Origin: Rhodalgimonas zhirmunskyi
GTDB taxonomy: Bacteria > Pseudomonadota > Alphaproteobacteria > Rhodobacterales > Rhodobacteraceae
DNA length: 64,000 nt
Assembly: GCA_030848925.1 (NCBI GenBank)
Contig: JANFFA010000001.1
Location: 992,001-1,056,000 of the forward strand
Direction: 5' to 3'
Part shown: one piece after another, positions 17,862 to 26,812 of the stretch
Numbering within the stretch: position 1 is the first letter of the stretch
Layout of the letters: each line of letters opens with the position of its first letter
The notes under the pieces: generated by a model
Database searches by the model: none
What the model was told of the DNA's origin: nothing
The model's input: the letters and a program-made list of their open reading frames with translations, nothing else
Program-made: the position numbers and the translations under genes

Positions 17862-18682
17862 GGGCCCATCGCGCGATCAACCTCTGGCTCGGCGCGGCGC
17901 TGGTCCTGCCGATGATTGCCATCGCTGCGATATCGCTGATCTGGACGCCCTATGACGTCACCCTGCTTGATGTCGGCAACAAGTTCGCCCCACCCTCGCC
18001 CTCCCATTGGCTGGGCACCGATCAACTGGGCCGCGACGTGGCCAGCCTTTTGATGTCGGCCTCGGTCAATTCGCTTACCGTCGCCTTCGTCGCCGTGGGG
18101 ATGGGCGGATCCCTCGGTGTGATGCTGGGCCTGCTGGCCTCGGCCTTTGGCGGCTGGGTCGAAACGCTGGTGATGCGGCTGGCCGATCTCGGCTTTGCCT
18201 TCCCTGCGCTTCTGTTTGCGATCATGCTGGCCACGGCCTTCGGCCCCTCGCTCAGCAATGCGATCCTTGCCATTGCCTTCATCAATATCCCCGTCTTCGC
18301 CCGCGTCGCGCGCGGCGCCGCCAATCAGGTCTGGACCCGCGATTTCGTCCTCGCGGGGCAAGCGGCGGGGCTTGGCCGCGCCCGCCTGACCTTCGATCAC
18401 ATCCTGCCCAACATCGCCGCGCCGATCATCGTGCAGGCCACCATCGAATTCGCCGTCGCCATCCTTGCCGAAGCGGCGCTCTCCTACCTCGGGCTTGGCG
18501 CGCAACCGCCCCTGCCCTCGTGGGGCCGGATGCTGAGCGAGGCGCAAACCCTGATGTATCTCGCCCCCGAACTGGCGATCTATCCGGGGCTCTGCATCAT
18601 CATCGCCGTCCTCGGCTTCGGCCTTCTGGGCGATGGCTTACGCGATGTGACCGACCCCCGCCTCAAACAGGTGCGCGCATGA
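17858..18682 (+). CDS. ABC transporter permease, DppC type
   Basis: A 274-residue permease with the DppC mark HWLGTDQLGRDVASLLM after the first helix and the EAA-like region RGAANQVWTRDFVLAGQAAG. It pairs with the DppB-type permease. It begins inside the stop of the previous gene (ATGA) and ends inside the start of the next. Confidence 0.88.
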   Translation: MRAHRAINLWLGAALVLPMIAIAAISLIWTPYDVTLLDVGNKFAPPSPSHWLGTDQLGRDVASLLMSASVNSLTVAFVAVGMGGSLGVMLGLLASAFGGWVETLVMRLADLGFAFPALLFAIMLATAFGPSLSNAILAIAFINIPVFARVARGAANQVWTRDFVLAGQAAGLGRARLTFDHILPNIAAPIIVQATIEFAVAILAEAALSYLGLGAQPPLPSWGRMLSEAQTLMYLAPELAIYPGLCIIIAVLGFGLLGDGLRDVTDPRLKQVRA

Positions 18683-19632
18683 TCGAGGCGAATGACATCA
18701 CCGTGCGCTTCGGCACGGCCGAGGCGCTGCGCGGCATCAACCTGACCCTTTCCCCCGGTCAACGCCTCGGCATCGTCGGCGAAAGCGGGTCGGGCAAATC
18801 CATGCTCGGCCTGTCGCTGATGGGCATGTTGCCCGATGCCGCCGGCATGTCGGGCCAGATCCGCATTGACGGCACCGACATGACCGGCGCGAAAATCGCA
18901 AGCTGGCGCGCCATCCGGGCGCGCAAGGTCGCCATGATCTTTCAAGAGCCGCTGGCCGCGCTCAACCCCCTGCGCCGCGTCGGCAACACGGTGATGGAGC
19001 CATTGCGCCAACATCTCGGCCACTCCAAGGACGCCGCCCGCGCCCGCGTGCTGCAACTGTTCGAGGAAACCGGCATTCAGGACCCGGTCGCCAAGTTCCG
19101 CCAATTCCCGCACGAGCTTTCGGGCGGCCAGCGCCAGCGCGTGCTGATCTCGCTGGCACTGGCCTGCAATCCCAAAGTGCTGATCGCGGACGAGCCGACA
19201 ACCGCGCTCGATGCCCATGTCGCGCTGCGCATCACCGATCTTCTGGTGCGGCTGGCCGAAGAACGCGGCATGGCGCTGGTCTTCATCTCGCACGATCTGG
19301 CCGCCGTGGCCCGCACCGCACAGGATATCGCCGTGATGTATGGCGGCGAAATCGTCGAACGTGGCCCGGTGCACGCGGTCCTGTCTTCGCCGCATCATCC
19401 CTATACCCAAGGTCTGCTGCTCGCCCGTCCCGCCCTTGGCGCCGGGCACCTGCGCGAACGCTTACCCGTCATCCCCGGCACCGTGCCGGCCATGCGCGAC
19501 CTCGCCGTCGGCTGCCGCTTTTCCGGGCGCTGCGCTGTCGAACTGCCCCATTGTGCTACCGAACGCCCCGCAAGCCGCCCGGTCGGCGCGCACCACGACG
19601 CCGCCTGCCACCGCATCGGTGCGGCCACATGA
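18679..19632 (+). CDS. ABC transporter ATP-binding protein, DppD type
   Basis: A 317-residue ATPase: Walker A GESGSGKS (about residues 35-42), Q-loop MIFQEPLAALNPL, signature LSGGQRQR, Walker B LIADEPTTALD. The C-terminal peptide-transporter extension has three cysteines (GCRFSGRC and HCAT), which in DppD/OppD proteins can bind an iron-sulfur cluster. I chose the ATG at 18679, overlapping the DppC stop, over any longer upstream reading because it gives a standard DppD N-terminus. Confidence 0.87.
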   Translation: MIEANDITVRFGTAEALRGINLTLSPGQRLGIVGESGSGKSMLGLSLMGMLPDAAGMSGQIRIDGTDMTGAKIASWRAIRARKVAMIFQEPLAALNPLRRVGNTVMEPLRQHLGHSKDAARARVLQLFEETGIQDPVAKFRQFPHELSGGQRQRVLISLALACNPKVLIADEPTTALDAHVALRITDLLVRLAEERGMALVFISHDLAAVARTAQDIAVMYGGEIVERGPVHAVLSSPHHPYTQGLLLARPALGAGHLRERLPVIPGTVPAMRDLAVGCRFSGRCAVELPHCATERPASRPVGAHHDAACHRIGAAT

Positions 19633-20426
19633 GCGCGCTTCTCGACATCCGCGGCGTCACCCGCCGCTATCCCCAACCGCGCCGCCACCTGCTGCATCCT
19701 GAACCGCCACTGGTCGCGGTGAATGACGTCTCGGCCCGGATCGCCCCGGGCGAAACGCTCGGCATCGTCGGCGAAAGTGGGTCGGGCAAAACCACACTTG
19801 CGCGTATGGTCATGGGCTTCGAAACCCCCGACGAAGGCCAGGTTCTGTTCGATGGTGAGGACCTGCACGACCTTTCCGCCGCCGCCCTGCGCCAACGCCG
19901 CCGCGCCTTCCAGATGATCTTTCAGGATCCCTACGGCTCACTCGATCCGCGCCGCTCGGTCGGCTGGTCCGTCGCGCAGCCCTTGCGCGCCATCGGCCAG
20001 ACCTCCAACCGCCGCGCCGTCGAAGACGTGCTGCATCGCGTCGGCCTCGACCCCGCCGACGGCAACCGCTTCCCGCACGAGTTTTCGGGCGGACAGCGAC
20101 AGCGCATCGCCATCGCCCGCGCCATCGCCTCACGCCCCAAGCTCATCGTCGCGGACGAGGCGGTTTCGGCCCTCGATGTTTCGGTGCGCGCCCAGATCCT
20201 CAACCTGTTGATGGACCTGCAAGAGGAATTCGGCCTCGCCATGCTGTTCATCAGCCACGATCTTTCCGTCGTGGCCAGCCTCTGTGACAGCCTTCTGGTG
20301 CTGCGCGGGGGGCGTACTGTCGAACATGGCCCGGCACAGGACATCCTCGCCGCGCCCGCCACCGAATATACCGCCACGCTGCTTGCCGCCGCGCGGCTCG
20401 ACCCGCCGACAGGAGTCCCGGCATGA
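19629..20426 (+). CDS. ABC transporter ATP-binding protein, DppF type
   Basis: A 265-residue ATPase with Walker A GESGSGKTT, Q-loop MIFQDPYGSLDPR, signature FSGGQRQR and Walker B LIVADEAVSALD (Asp-Glu-Ala rather than Asp-Glu-Pro). Compared with typical DppF it is short, ending soon after the ATPase core and lacking the cysteine-containing C-terminal peptide-transport extension. It starts in the DppD stop (ATGA) and its own stop overlaps the phosphoesterase start. Confidence 0.87.
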   Translation: MSALLDIRGVTRRYPQPRRHLLHPEPPLVAVNDVSARIAPGETLGIVGESGSGKTTLARMVMGFETPDEGQVLFDGEDLHDLSAAALRQRRRAFQMIFQDPYGSLDPRRSVGWSVAQPLRAIGQTSNRRAVEDVLHRVGLDPADGNRFPHEFSGGQRQRIAIARAIASRPKLIVADEAVSALDVSVRAQILNLLMDLQEEFGLAMLFISHDLSVVASLCDSLLVLRGGRTVEHGPAQDILAAPATEYTATLLAAARLDPPTGVPA

Positions 20427-21235
20427 CCCGCTTTCTTCACATCACCGACCTGCACGTCAGCGCGCCTGAAACCGATGATCCCGGTCGCCAGACCGATACC
20501 GTCGCCAGCCTCGACCGGCTGCTCGACATCGCGACCCGGCTCGACCCGCGCCCCGATTTCATCGTCGCTTCCGGTGATCTGACCAACATCGGCGACCGCG
20601 CCAGTTACGATCTGGTCGCCGCGCGCTTTGCAGCGCTCGACATCCCCGTGGCCATGACGCTGGGCAATCACGACCGGCGCGACGGCTGGCACGCGGCCTT
20701 CCCCGACCACCCCGCCGCGCCCGATGGCCCGGTCGATCACGACATGGTGCAAGCCGGGGTGCATATCATCGCGCTCGATTCCTCGGTGCCCGGCAAGGTT
20801 GCCGGCGCGCTGGATGCCGCGCAACTCGAGCGCGCGCAAGACATGCTCGCCCGCCACCCCGACCTGCCCAAGCTGATCGCCGTGCACCACCCGCCCCGCA
20901 TCGACCCGGATGAGCCGCTGCCCTGGGCCACGCTCGACGCCGACAGCACAGAAAAACTTGCCGCGCTGCTCAAAGGGCATAACGTGCTGGCCATCCTCTC
21001 GGGCCATATTCACCTGAACCGCGTCGCGCTCTGGAACGGCATCCCCCTCGTCGTCACGATGGGGCAGCAATCGACCGTCGACCTCACCCGCACCGATGCG
21101 ATGGCCGTCGTCGAAGGCACGGGCTTTGCGATCTGCGATCTGTTGCCCGGCGGCCCGCGCATCACCTTCGCGCCGCTCGAAACCGGGCGGTTGATCAAGG
21201 AAATCCCGGTCGAACGCCTGCGCGCCTTTTCCTAG
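20423..21235 (+). CDS. Calcineurin-like metallophosphoesterase (CpdA/GpdQ type)
   Basis: A 270-residue class III phosphodiesterase. The dimetal-site motifs are in order: DLHVS with preceding HITD (Asp/His), GDLTNIG (GDxxN), GNHD (GNHD/E), and the late HH (VHHPPR) and GHIHLN (GHxH). These match cAMP phosphodiesterase CpdA and glycerophosphodiesterase GpdQ. It is the last gene of the ABC operon, coupled by ATGA, which suggests it acts on the imported solute or a product of it, such as a phosphodiester. That role is inferred from position only. Confidence 0.82.
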   Translation: MTRFLHITDLHVSAPETDDPGRQTDTVASLDRLLDIATRLDPRPDFIVASGDLTNIGDRASYDLVAARFAALDIPVAMTLGNHDRRDGWHAAFPDHPAAPDGPVDHDMVQAGVHIIALDSSVPGKVAGALDAAQLERAQDMLARHPDLPKLIAVHHPPRIDPDEPLPWATLDADSTEKLAALLKGHNVLAILSGHIHLNRVALWNGIPLVVTMGQQSTVDLTRTDAMAVVEGTGFAICDLLPGGPRITFAPLETGRLIKEIPVERLRAFS

Positions 21236-21258
21236 GCGGCGCAGGCAATCACCCCGCC

Positions 21259-21969
21259 TTATTTCAGGACATAGGGCTGGTGCATCCAATCGCGCAGCGC
21301 ATCGATCGTTTCGTCGGGCGCTTCCAGCACCGGCACATGGCCGGCGTTTTCGATGATTTCCAGCCGCGCATAGGGGATCAACTCGGCCATGAACGTGTGC
21401 CGCTTCACCGGGGTCAGCCCGTCGTGACGCCCACACATCACCAGCGTCGGCACCTTGCATTTGCGCAGGGTGCTCTGCTGGTCGCGCCGCCGCTGCAACG
21501 CACGCACCTGCCGGGTAAACACCTCGGGCCCAAGGTCGCGCGCCATCTCCTGCATCAACGCAAGCACCTTCATCCGCCCCGGCCCCGGCGCAAGGTAGTC
21601 GGGCTTCATGAAGCCGCGCATCACCTCGTCCAACCGCCCGGCCTTCACCCCCACCAGCATCGGCTCATACCCGGCCGCGCTCTGTGGTGTTTCGGCCAGC
21701 GGGTTGGTGTCCATCAGCGCGATCCGCGTCACCCGCTCGGGCGCCCGGCGCAGGATCTCCATCGCGATGATCCCCCCCATGCTCAGCCCGGCCAACGCGA
21801 ATTTCGCAGGCAGCGCCGTCAGGATATTCGACGCGATCTCCTCGATCCGCTCGCCCTGCGTGGTGCAGGCCACGATCACCGTGCGCTCTCGGCTCAGAAC
21901 CTCGATCTGCGGGCCGTAAAGCCGCGCGTCGGACATCATTCCGGGAATAAGGACCACCGGTTCGTTCAT
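21259..21969 (-). CDS. Alpha/beta-hydrolase
   Basis: A 236-residue alpha/beta-hydrolase-fold protein. The nucleophile elbow is GLSMGG (Ser near residue 64), the acid is likely the Asp of GRHDGLTP, and the His is in ENAGHVPVLEAP. The N-terminus PVVLIPGMMSDARLYGPQ is the oxyanion region. No signal peptide, so it is cytoplasmic. It is convergent with the phosphoesterase gene. Substrate is unknown; many such proteins are esterases. Confidence 0.8.
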   Translation of the reverse strand: MNEPVVLIPGMMSDARLYGPQIEVLSRERTVIVACTTQGERIEEIASNILTALPAKFALAGLSMGGIIAMEILRRAPERVTRIALMDTNPLAETPQSAAGYEPMLVGVKAGRLDEVMRGFMKPDYLAPGPGRMKVLALMQEMARDLGPEVFTRQVRALQRRRDQQSTLRKCKVPTLVMCGRHDGLTPVKRHTFMAELIPYARLEIIENAGHVPVLEAPDETIDALRDWMHQPYVLK

Positions 21970-22097
21970 CTTGGCACCCTGCTGTTATGCGTTGGCCCCA
22001 ACTTGGCGATCTGGCCCGCCGCGTCAATGGCCCTTCCGCAACGTCCCTGCATCACGGCTGCGTTTCGCCACCGCGTCATGGCCCCCTTTCACTTGGC

Positions 22098-22727
22098 CTA
22101 GACCGCCAACCCGCGAAACGGCGGGAAATCGGCATACCGCGCCCTGCGTGCCTGCGCGCTCTCCCCCGGCACCGCCCCCCGGCGCAGCAACGTCCCGCGC
22201 GGCGCGATATAGGACGAGATCACCTTCCACGGCTGGGGCCGCCACGAAATGTTGAAGGCGCACAGCTTGGGAAAAAACCACAGCTCCGAGTAATCCACAT
22301 GATCGTGCAGCCACCACGCCAGATCGCGCCAATCGCGCCCGGCCTCATAGTGATCGGCAAACCACGGGATCACGATGCTGGCCCCGGCAATTGCCTCGTC
22401 CCCGCGCCCGCGGTCCCAGATATGGCATTCCTGCGGATAATCATTGCGCGCACAATTCAGCCGGTTCTCATTGCCAAACCGGTTCAACGCGGCCGAGCGA
22501 TAGCCAGAGCGTACAGCCACCCGCCCGAACGTCTCTTCCAACGGATCAAGCAAGGCCTCGCAAAATGCCCGCCCGTTCTCGACCGCCAGATCGGGATCGT
22601 CGGGGATGTTCTGAAGCCCGTGAAAATTCGCGATCTCGGAATATAGGAACTCGCGCATGTAGAAATACCGGCCCAGCCGCACCCGGCCCAAGGTCTCAAG
22701 GCTCCACATGCTGCCCGGTCTGCGCAT
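22098..22727 (-). CDS. Peptidase M15-like hypothetical protein
   Basis: A 209-residue protein with no signal peptide. The central block (VRSGYRSAALNRFGNE followed by ECHIWDRG with His102 and Asp105) resembles the D-alanyl-D-alanine carboxypeptidase-like M15 fold, in which His and Asp bind zinc, but the third ligand is not obvious, so activity is uncertain. A near-perfect AAGGAGGG before ATG 22727 fixes the start. It lies 60 bases after the DUF934 gene on the same strand and may be the tail of the sulfur operon. Confidence 0.5.
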   Translation of the reverse strand: MRRPGSMWSLETLGRVRLGRYFYMREFLYSEIANFHGLQNIPDDPDLAVENGRAFCEALLDPLEETFGRVAVRSGYRSAALNRFGNENRLNCARNDYPQECHIWDRGRGDEAIAGASIVIPWFADHYEAGRDWRDLAWWLHDHVDYSELWFFPKLCAFNISWRPQPWKVISSYIAPRGTLLRRGAVPGESAQARRARYADFPPFRGLAV

Positions 22728-22786
22728 CCCTGCCCTCCTTCATCCCGGCGCACACGCCGGGGCTTCAGGGCAGCATAGCGATCCGA

Positions 22787-23191
22787 TCAGGCGGCGAACA
22801 AGCGCGATTGATAGGACAGGTCCAGCGCCACCGTGCGCCATTGCGCCTCGGGGTTGCGCGCGGCCTGCTCATCGCTGATCTCGACATCGTCGAACCCTTG
22901 GCGAAGTGCTGCGCGAAACTGATCGACCAGCACATGCCCCCGTGCCCGAAGATGCCCGCGATAGCCCAACCCGCGCAGCGCGGCGGCAATCGAAAATCCC
23001 CGCCCGTCGGCACTGCTGGCGAACGGGATCACGATCATCTGCGCGGCCTCGAAAAACGCCACCGCATCCTCGGGCGCGGCGTCGACCGGCATCAACAACA
23101 CAGCTCCGCCCGCATACTCCGACAGGTCAGCCGCCTCGACCCCGGCCCATGCGTCCGCAATGAACCCCGTCCGATCAATCACCTGTGTCAT
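22787..23191 (-). CDS. DUF934 protein of sulfur-assimilation operon
   Basis: A 134-residue DUF934-family protein (motifs GRGFSIAAALRGLGYRGHLRARGHVLVDQF and NPEAQWRTVALDLSYQSRLFA-like ending). DUF934 proteins occur beside cysI and cysH in many proteobacteria, and are thought to assist sulfite reduction, but the biochemical role is not known. It overlaps cysH by four bases. Confidence 0.82.
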   Translation of the reverse strand: MTQVIDRTGFIADAWAGVEAADLSEYAGGAVLLMPVDAAPEDAVAFFEAAQMIVIPFASSADGRGFSIAAALRGLGYRGHLRARGHVLVDQFRAALRQGFDDVEISDEQAARNPEAQWRTVALDLSYQSRLFAA

Positions 23192-23961
23192 CCCGCTCTC
23201 CTTTCGCCCGAGGATCTTGCACCCGAGATCCGTTCAATCGTGCCATCCGCCCGGATGTGAATGCCGCATTCCTCGCGCTCTTCTCCGCGCCAACGGCCCG
23301 CGCGCGGGTCCTCGCCTTCGCGCACCGGGCTGGTGCAGGGCGCGCACCCGATCGAGGCAAACCCGCGCGCCACTAACGGATGCTGCGGCAAGTCATGCGC
23401 CTTGGCATAGGCCGCGATCTGCTCTGCGTTCCAATTGGCCAGCGGGTTGATCCGCACCCGGCCATCCGGCCCGGTCTCAAAACTGCGCATCCCGGCGCGC
23501 TCTTTGGTCTGGAACCGCTTGCGCCCGGTCAGCACCGCATCGAACCCGCCCAGCGCGCGCTCAAGCGGCACGGTCTTGCGCAAATGGCAGCAGGCCGCGC
23601 TGTCGCGCTGGTGCAACGTGCGGTCGGGGTCCGTGCTTTCATCCGGCTTGATCCGGCGCACGTCGCTCAGCCCGAACCGCGCGCTCAACTCCTGCTGATA
23701 GGCCAGCGTTTCGGGAAACAGAAGCTGCGTATCCAGAAGCAGCACAGGCACCGTCCGGTCAATCACCGACAGCATGTGCAACAGCACCGCCGCCTCGGCC
23801 CCAAAGGACGACACCAGCGCCACCCGCCCCTCGAACCGGTCCAGCGCCACGGCCAGCACCGATTGCGCCGGGGCCGCGCCGAACCGCGCCTCAAGATGGG
23901 TCAGCACCAGCGGCGCGCTCGTTCGCGCGTCCGCGTCATGAAGATCAGGCAGCTTTTGCAT
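23188..23961 (-). CDS. cysH: Assimilatory adenylyl-sulfate (APS) reductase
   Basis: A 257-residue CysH-family enzyme that reduces activated sulfate to sulfite. The PAPS/APS-binding region includes LVSSFGAEAAVLLHML. Cysteine pairs CCHLRKTV and GCAPCTS form the CC...CxxC motif that binds a [4Fe-4S] cluster and marks the APS-specific bacterial type, and ECGIH carries the catalytic cysteine. I chose ATG 23961 (MQKLPDLHD), with GAGGA upstream, since 20 further upstream residues are not conserved. It starts within the cysI end and ends in the DUF934 start. Confidence 0.87.
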   Translation of the reverse strand: MQKLPDLHDADARTSAPLVLTHLEARFGAAPAQSVLAVALDRFEGRVALVSSFGAEAAVLLHMLSVIDRTVPVLLLDTQLLFPETLAYQQELSARFGLSDVRRIKPDESTDPDRTLHQRDSAACCHLRKTVPLERALGGFDAVLTGRKRFQTKERAGMRSFETGPDGRVRINPLANWNAEQIAAYAKAHDLPQHPLVARGFASIGCAPCTSPVREGEDPRAGRWRGEEREECGIHIRADGTIERISGARSSGERRAG

Positions 23962-25597
23962 CACGGTCCTCGTAAAGGGCGGCCTTGAACGGCGCGATGC
24001 CGACCCGGCGATAAGCGTCAAGAAAGCTCTCCTCGCGGCTCTGCCTGAGGTCGAGATAGGCCTCGATCAGCCGCTCCACCGCAGGCACGATCTCGCTGTA
24101 GGAAAACCCCGGCCCGGTGCGCGTGCCAAGCGTCGCCTCCTGCGTGCCATCGCCACCAAGGGTCAGTTGGTAATTCTCCACCCCCGCCCGGTCGAGTCCG
24201 AGGATACCGATATGCCCCACGTGATGATGCCCGCAGGCATTGATGCAACCGCTGATCTTGATCTTGAGCGGGCCAATGTCGTGCTGCGCGTCAAGGTCGG
24301 CAAAGGCCTCGCCAATCTGCTGCGCAATCGGGATCGAGCGCGCCGTCGCCAGCGCGCAATAATCCATCCCCGGGCAGGCGATGATATCCGAAATCAGCCC
24401 GATGTTCGCCGTCGCCAAATCCGCCGCCAGCAAGGCCGCGTGCACCGCTGGAAGGTCATCACGATGCACATGCGGCAGGATCACGTTCTGCTCGTGGCTG
24501 ATGCGCAATTCGTCATGGCTGTAACGCTCGGCCAGATCGGCCAGTACCCGCATCTGCGCCGCACTCACATCCCCCGGCGTCGTGCCGATCCCCTTGGTCG
24601 ATACTGTCACGATCACATGGTTCGCATCGCGATGCGCGGTAACGTTGGTGTCGACGAAAGCGCGCAACGCCGGGCTCATCGACAGCGCCGCCGCAGGCCG
24701 CTCGCTCAGGGCCGGTGCAACGAACCCTTCGGCAATCCGCGCGCGCACCGCCGGGTTCACATCCGGCAGCACCCGCTTTTGCGCTTCGAAATGCGCCTCG
24801 ATCCGGTCTTTCAGCACCTCAAGCCCGGTCTCGTGGACAAGGATCTTGATCCGCGCCTTATACTTGTTATCGCGCCGCCCCGACATGTTATAGGTCCGCA
24901 GGATCGCTTCGAGATAGGCCAGCAAATCCCGCTTGGGCAGGAACTCCCGCACCACCTTGCCGATCATCGGCGTGCGGCCCAACCCGCCCCCGATCACCAC
25001 GCGATAGCCGATCTCGCCGCCCTCGCGCACCACTTGCAGCCCGATGTCATGGAACCGCAGCACCGCGCGATCCGCGTCACTGCCGATCACCGCCACCTTG
25101 AACTTGCGCGGCAGGTAGGCAAACTCGGGATGATCGGTCGACCATTGCCGGATCAGCTCGGCGGTCAGGCGCGGGTCTTCCACCTCGCCCGCCACAGCGC
25201 CCGCGAAATGATCTGCCGTCACGTTGCGAATGCAATTGCCCGAGGTCTGGATCGCGTGCATCTCCACATCCGCCAGCGCCTCAAGGATATCCGGCACATC
25301 CGCCAGCTTGGGCCAGTTGAACTGGATGTTCTGACGCGTGGTAAAATGGCCATAGCCCTTGTCCCACCGCTCCGCGATCATCGCCAATTGCCGCATCTGC
25401 GCCGAATTGAGCGTGCCATAAGGGATCGCCACCCGCAGCATGTAGGCATGCAGTTGCAGGTAAAGCCCGTTCATCAGGCGCAGTGGCTTGAACTCGTCCT
25501 CGGTCAGCCCGCCCTCGATCCGCCGCTCCACCTGCGAGCGGAATTCAGCGATCCGGGCACGCACGAACGCGCTGTCGAACTCGGTGTATTTATACAT
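23945..25597 (-). CDS. cysI: Siroheme-dependent sulfite reductase hemoprotein
   Basis: A 550-residue nitrite/sulfite reductase with two ferredoxin-like halves. The [4Fe-4S]/siroheme cysteines are C408, C414, C451 and C455 (C-x5-C and C-x3-C, in ACPGMDYC and SGCINACG). Context with cysH and the siroheme methyltransferase argues for six-electron sulfite reduction to sulfide rather than nitrite reduction. I chose ATG 25597 (MYKYTEFDSAF) as the family start. It overlaps the DUF2849 gene by eight bases. Confidence 0.87.
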   Translation of the reverse strand: MYKYTEFDSAFVRARIAEFRSQVERRIEGGLTEDEFKPLRLMNGLYLQLHAYMLRVAIPYGTLNSAQMRQLAMIAERWDKGYGHFTTRQNIQFNWPKLADVPDILEALADVEMHAIQTSGNCIRNVTADHFAGAVAGEVEDPRLTAELIRQWSTDHPEFAYLPRKFKVAVIGSDADRAVLRFHDIGLQVVREGGEIGYRVVIGGGLGRTPMIGKVVREFLPKRDLLAYLEAILRTYNMSGRRDNKYKARIKILVHETGLEVLKDRIEAHFEAQKRVLPDVNPAVRARIAEGFVAPALSERPAAALSMSPALRAFVDTNVTAHRDANHVIVTVSTKGIGTTPGDVSAAQMRVLADLAERYSHDELRISHEQNVILPHVHRDDLPAVHAALLAADLATANIGLISDIIACPGMDYCALATARSIPIAQQIGEAFADLDAQHDIGPLKIKISGCINACGHHHVGHIGILGLDRAGVENYQLTLGGDGTQEATLGTRTGPGFSYSEIVPAVERLIEAYLDLRQSREESFLDAYRRVGIAPFKAALYEDRDAKAA

Positions 25598-25889
25598 GAT
25601 CTGCCTGCTTTCCGTGGAAATAGTTCGATGGCCCCCGGGTGCGGAACGCTTCGCGAAAATGCACCGGGCGCGGCACACCCGCCTCAAGCGCTACGTCAAC
25701 CAGTTCGACCCCCACCGTCTCGTGCGGAAAGGCCCGCGCGCGGCGCAACAGGTCGTCGGCCTCCTCTGGCGTGCGCGCCACCTCGGCCCGCGCCAAATCG
25801 CGCAGCCAAACACCATGCGCGAAATAGATCACATCCCCCTCGATCAGGTGATTGCTCGTCGCCACCTTGGCCAATGCTTCGGCTGCCAT
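25590..25889 (-). CDS. DUF2849 protein between cysG and cysI
   Basis: A 99-residue protein of the DUF2849 family, seen in alphaproteobacterial sulfur operons between siroheme synthase and sulfite reductase genes (motifs EGDVIYFAHGVWLRD and AVGVELVDVALEAGVPRPVHFRE-like). AGGAGG lies seven bases upstream of ATG 25889; the neighbouring GTG at 25892 is too close to it. Its ATG shares one base with the stop of the preceding methyltransferase gene. Function unknown. Confidence 0.78.
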   Translation of the reverse strand: MAAEALAKVATSNHLIEGDVIYFAHGVWLRDLARAEVARTPEEADDLLRRARAFPHETVGVELVDVALEAGVPRPVHFREAFRTRGPSNYFHGKQADHV

Positions 25890-26662
25890 CACAACGCCTC
25901 CTGAATCATATGCTCGATGAGCGCCCCGCGCGGCGCGATCCCGAACAACAAAACCGCCGGCCCGCTCACACCGTCGAGCCGCTCACGCAACGAAAGCAGC
26001 GTCGCCGCGACAACCCTCTGCTCCGGGCGCGAGGCATGTTCGACAATCGTCACCGGCGTCTCGGCGTCAGCGCCATGCATCAACAGCCTGCCCCGCAGGT
26101 AATCCGCCGCCGCCTTGCCCATATAGATCGCCGCCACCGCCCCGGGCCGCGCCAGCGCGCGCCAGTCGTGATCGGCAAACCCGTTGGTGTCATGCCCGGT
26201 CAGGATGCGCAGCGCGCCGTTGCGCCCGCGTTTCGTCAGGCTTGCCCCGACCGCCGCCGCCCCCGCCGCCGCTGCCGTGATGCCCGGCACGATCGAAAAC
26301 CCGATCCCGGCGGCGTCGAGCGCATCCATTTCCTCGTCCAACCGGCCAAATATCCCGCAATCGCCCGACTTCAGCCGCACGACCGTGGCCGCGCGCCCGT
26401 ATCGCACCAACAGCGCATTGATGTCCTCTTGCGCCCAGGACGCGCCGAACGCCGTCTTGCCCACTTCAACGATCTCGGCCCCGGGCCGCGCCAGCGCCAC
26501 GATCGCGCCCGGCACCAGCCGGTCATGCAGCACCACGTCGGCCCGCCCCAGCAAAGCCACCGCCTTGCAGGTCAGAAGCTCCGGATCGCCCGGCCCCGCG
26601 CCCACGAAATGCACATGGCCCTTTTCAAGGCGCGTCTCAGGGTTGGTTCGGCTGTCTTGCAC
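25889..26662 (-). CDS. cobA: Uroporphyrinogen-III C-methyltransferase (siroheme branch)
   Basis: A 257-residue SAM-dependent methyltransferase making precorrin-2. Marks are HFVGAGPGDPELLTCKAVALLG near the N-terminus, the VVRLKSGDCGIFGR loop and PGITAAAAGAAAVGASLTKRG. It corresponds only to the CysGA half of CysG; the dehydrogenase/ferrochelatase half is absent and must be elsewhere. Position at the head of the cysI-cysH operon points to siroheme supply for sulfite reductase. Confidence 0.85.
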   Translation of the reverse strand: MQDSRTNPETRLEKGHVHFVGAGPGDPELLTCKAVALLGRADVVLHDRLVPGAIVALARPGAEIVEVGKTAFGASWAQEDINALLVRYGRAATVVRLKSGDCGIFGRLDEEMDALDAAGIGFSIVPGITAAAAGAAAVGASLTKRGRNGALRILTGHDTNGFADHDWRALARPGAVAAIYMGKAAADYLRGRLLMHGADAETPVTIVEHASRPEQRVVAATLLSLRERLDGVSGPAVLLFGIAPRGALIEHMIQEAL

Positions 26663-26732
26663 GGGGGCACCTCATCTCGCATCATCATGAACAAAATACC
26701 CATGACACCGCCTTGATGTGATAATCTTCCCG

Positions 26733-26745
26733 ATATTGGCAATAT
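26733..26745. promoter_or_regulatory. Candidate operator between sulfur operon and Lrp-family gene
   Basis: ATATTGGCAATAT is a perfect 13-nt palindrome centred in the 150-bp gap between the divergent cobA-cysI-cysH operon and the Lrp-family regulator. The AT-rich symmetric character fits an Lrp/AsnC site. Binding is inferred. Confidence 0.45.
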
Positions 26746-26812
26746 TGACCCGGTAAGGTTTGAACACTATTCCAAATAGCATCCCGCAAGTGACCGCCAT
26801 TCAGGATCCCCC

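Noticed and set aside
24167-26716. Very long open frame opposite the cysI-DUF2849-cobA genes
   Set aside because: The minus strand has three clear enzymes with ribosome-binding sites and overlaps; the plus translation is Arg/His/Pro-rich with no domain.
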